Origin: an uncultured Collinsella sp.
Lineage (GTDB): Bacteria; Actinomycetota; Coriobacteriia; Coriobacteriales; Coriobacteriaceae
Direction of reading: 5' to 3'
DNA length: 14,592 bases
Assembly (NCBI GenBank): GCA_902491895.1
Contig: CABUJH010000046.1
Location: 1-14,592, forward strand
Shown here one piece after another: positions 14,267 through 14,592 of this stretch. The notes below the pieces were generated by a model that was not told where the DNA came from, did not search any database, and saw nothing but the letters and a program-made list of their open reading frames with translations. A program made the translations under genes and the position numbers. Positions within the stretch are counted from its first letter, which is position 1; every line of letters begins with the position of its first letter.

Positions 14267-14342
14267 ATCGGATCCTTTCGTTGTCTGTGGGAGGGCGGTG
14301 GCGGCGCCGTGCGAGGCGGACACCGACTGCTCCCCCGTCAAC

Positions 14343-14383
14343 AAAAAGGGCGCGGCCGCGGCCCGAAAGCTGCAACCGCGCCC
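14343..14383 (-). terminator. Terminator between gap and pgk
   Basis: On the minus strand the stem GGGCGCGG/CCGCGCCC (14376-14383 with 14348-14355) with a roughly 20-nt G/C-rich loop is followed by TTTTT (14347-14343). The long loop makes it less tidy than the other terminators here, so partial read-through into pgk is plausible. The 76 bp between it and the pgk ATG holds TTGACG at 14337-14342 but no good -10. Confidence 0.7.
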
Positions 14384-14407
14384 CAAAGCTACCTAGGGAA
14401 GCGTCAC

Positions 14408-14592
14408 TTAGGCGACGAACTTCTCGAAGTACTTGATGGTGCGGACCATCTGGGAGGTGTAGGAGTTCTCGTTGTCGTACCAAGAGGTGACCTGCACCAG
14501 GGACTGGCCGTTGCCGAGGTCGGAGACCATGGTCTGCGTGGCGTCGAAGATGGAGCCGTGGGTCTCGCCGACGATGTCGCGGGAGACGATCT
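14408..14592 (-). CDS. gap: Glyceraldehyde-3-phosphate dehydrogenase, C-terminal part
   Basis: Only the last 61 codons are in the window; the gene continues past its right edge. The visible protein reads IVSRDIVGETHGSIFDAT near the edge and then WYDNENSYTSQMVR, the conserved C-terminal signature of NAD(P)-dependent GAPDH, and ends KYFEKFVA. The enzyme oxidises glyceraldehyde-3-phosphate to 1,3-bisphosphoglycerate, the substrate of the neighbouring pgk product. The catalytic Cys and the NAD domain lie outside the window. Codon use is heavily G/C-ending, like pgk. A terminator follows 25 bp after the stop. Confidence 0.95.
   Translation of the reverse strand, partial: IVSRDIVGETHGSIFDATQTMVSDLGNGQSLVQVTSWYDNENSYTSQMVRTIKYFEKFVA

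Noticed and set aside
14267..14386. Longer start for pgk
   Set aside because: It would read through the gap terminator hairpin. The start at 14266 has AAAGGA and the family N-terminus.
1..14592. Prophage or genomic island at the tRNA genes, and CRISPR arrays
   Set aside because: No integrase, phage gene, attachment repeat or evenly spaced direct repeats were seen. All genes outside the palindromic region are ordinary chromosomal functions.

Overview
The window looks like part of a chromosome from a high-GC Gram-positive bacterium, most likely a Coriobacteriia/Collinsella-type actinobacterium. This is inferred from the glycolytic cluster followed by secG, the peptide-ABC operon with a twin-arginine-like lipoprotein, tRNA genes with encoded CCA ends, and the fused STAS/HATPase regulator. 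No 16S or other species marker is present, so the genus is a guess. Every protein-coding and tRNA gene I can support lies on the minus strand, so the window is read biologically from high to low coordinates.

Layout in transcription order. (1) 14592-10697, central glycolysis: the 3' end of gap (cut by the window edge), a terminator, then the tight cluster pgk-tpiA-gpmI (8-nt overlap, then 5-nt gap), closed by a strong terminator. (2) 10592-10285: secG, with its own terminator. (3) 10171-4103: a five-gene oligopeptide ABC importer operon (lipoprotein, OppB, OppC, OppD, OppF) behind a good -35/-10 promoter, with a hairpin between the binding protein and the permease genes. (4) 4102-3609: about 490 bp without a gene but full of large inverted repeats. 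(5) 3590-3381: tRNA-Leu(GAG) with promoter and terminator. (6) 3354-184: a two-gene Rsb-type partner-switching module, a PAS/GAF/PP2C phosphatase followed by a protein that fuses the anti-sigma antagonist (STAS) to the anti-sigma kinase (HATPase). (7) 119-3: tRNA-Gly(GCC) with its promoter.

The genes are mostly housekeeping: glycolysis, Sec export, peptide uptake, tRNA. The regulatory pair at 184-3354 should sense an unknown signal and control a sigma factor that is not in the window.

The most unusual part is 3648-4086. It holds two large hairpins, 125 and 132 bp, in opposite orientation. Their stems are unrelated in sequence, but both have 29-bp outer arms and the same unpaired nucleotides at equivalent places: GTCCTCG on the 5' side of an internal loop, TGCGGAAT on the 3' side, and TTCG near the apex. 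That is the pattern expected of two members of a structured-element family whose stems vary while the loops are kept. I do not recognise the family.
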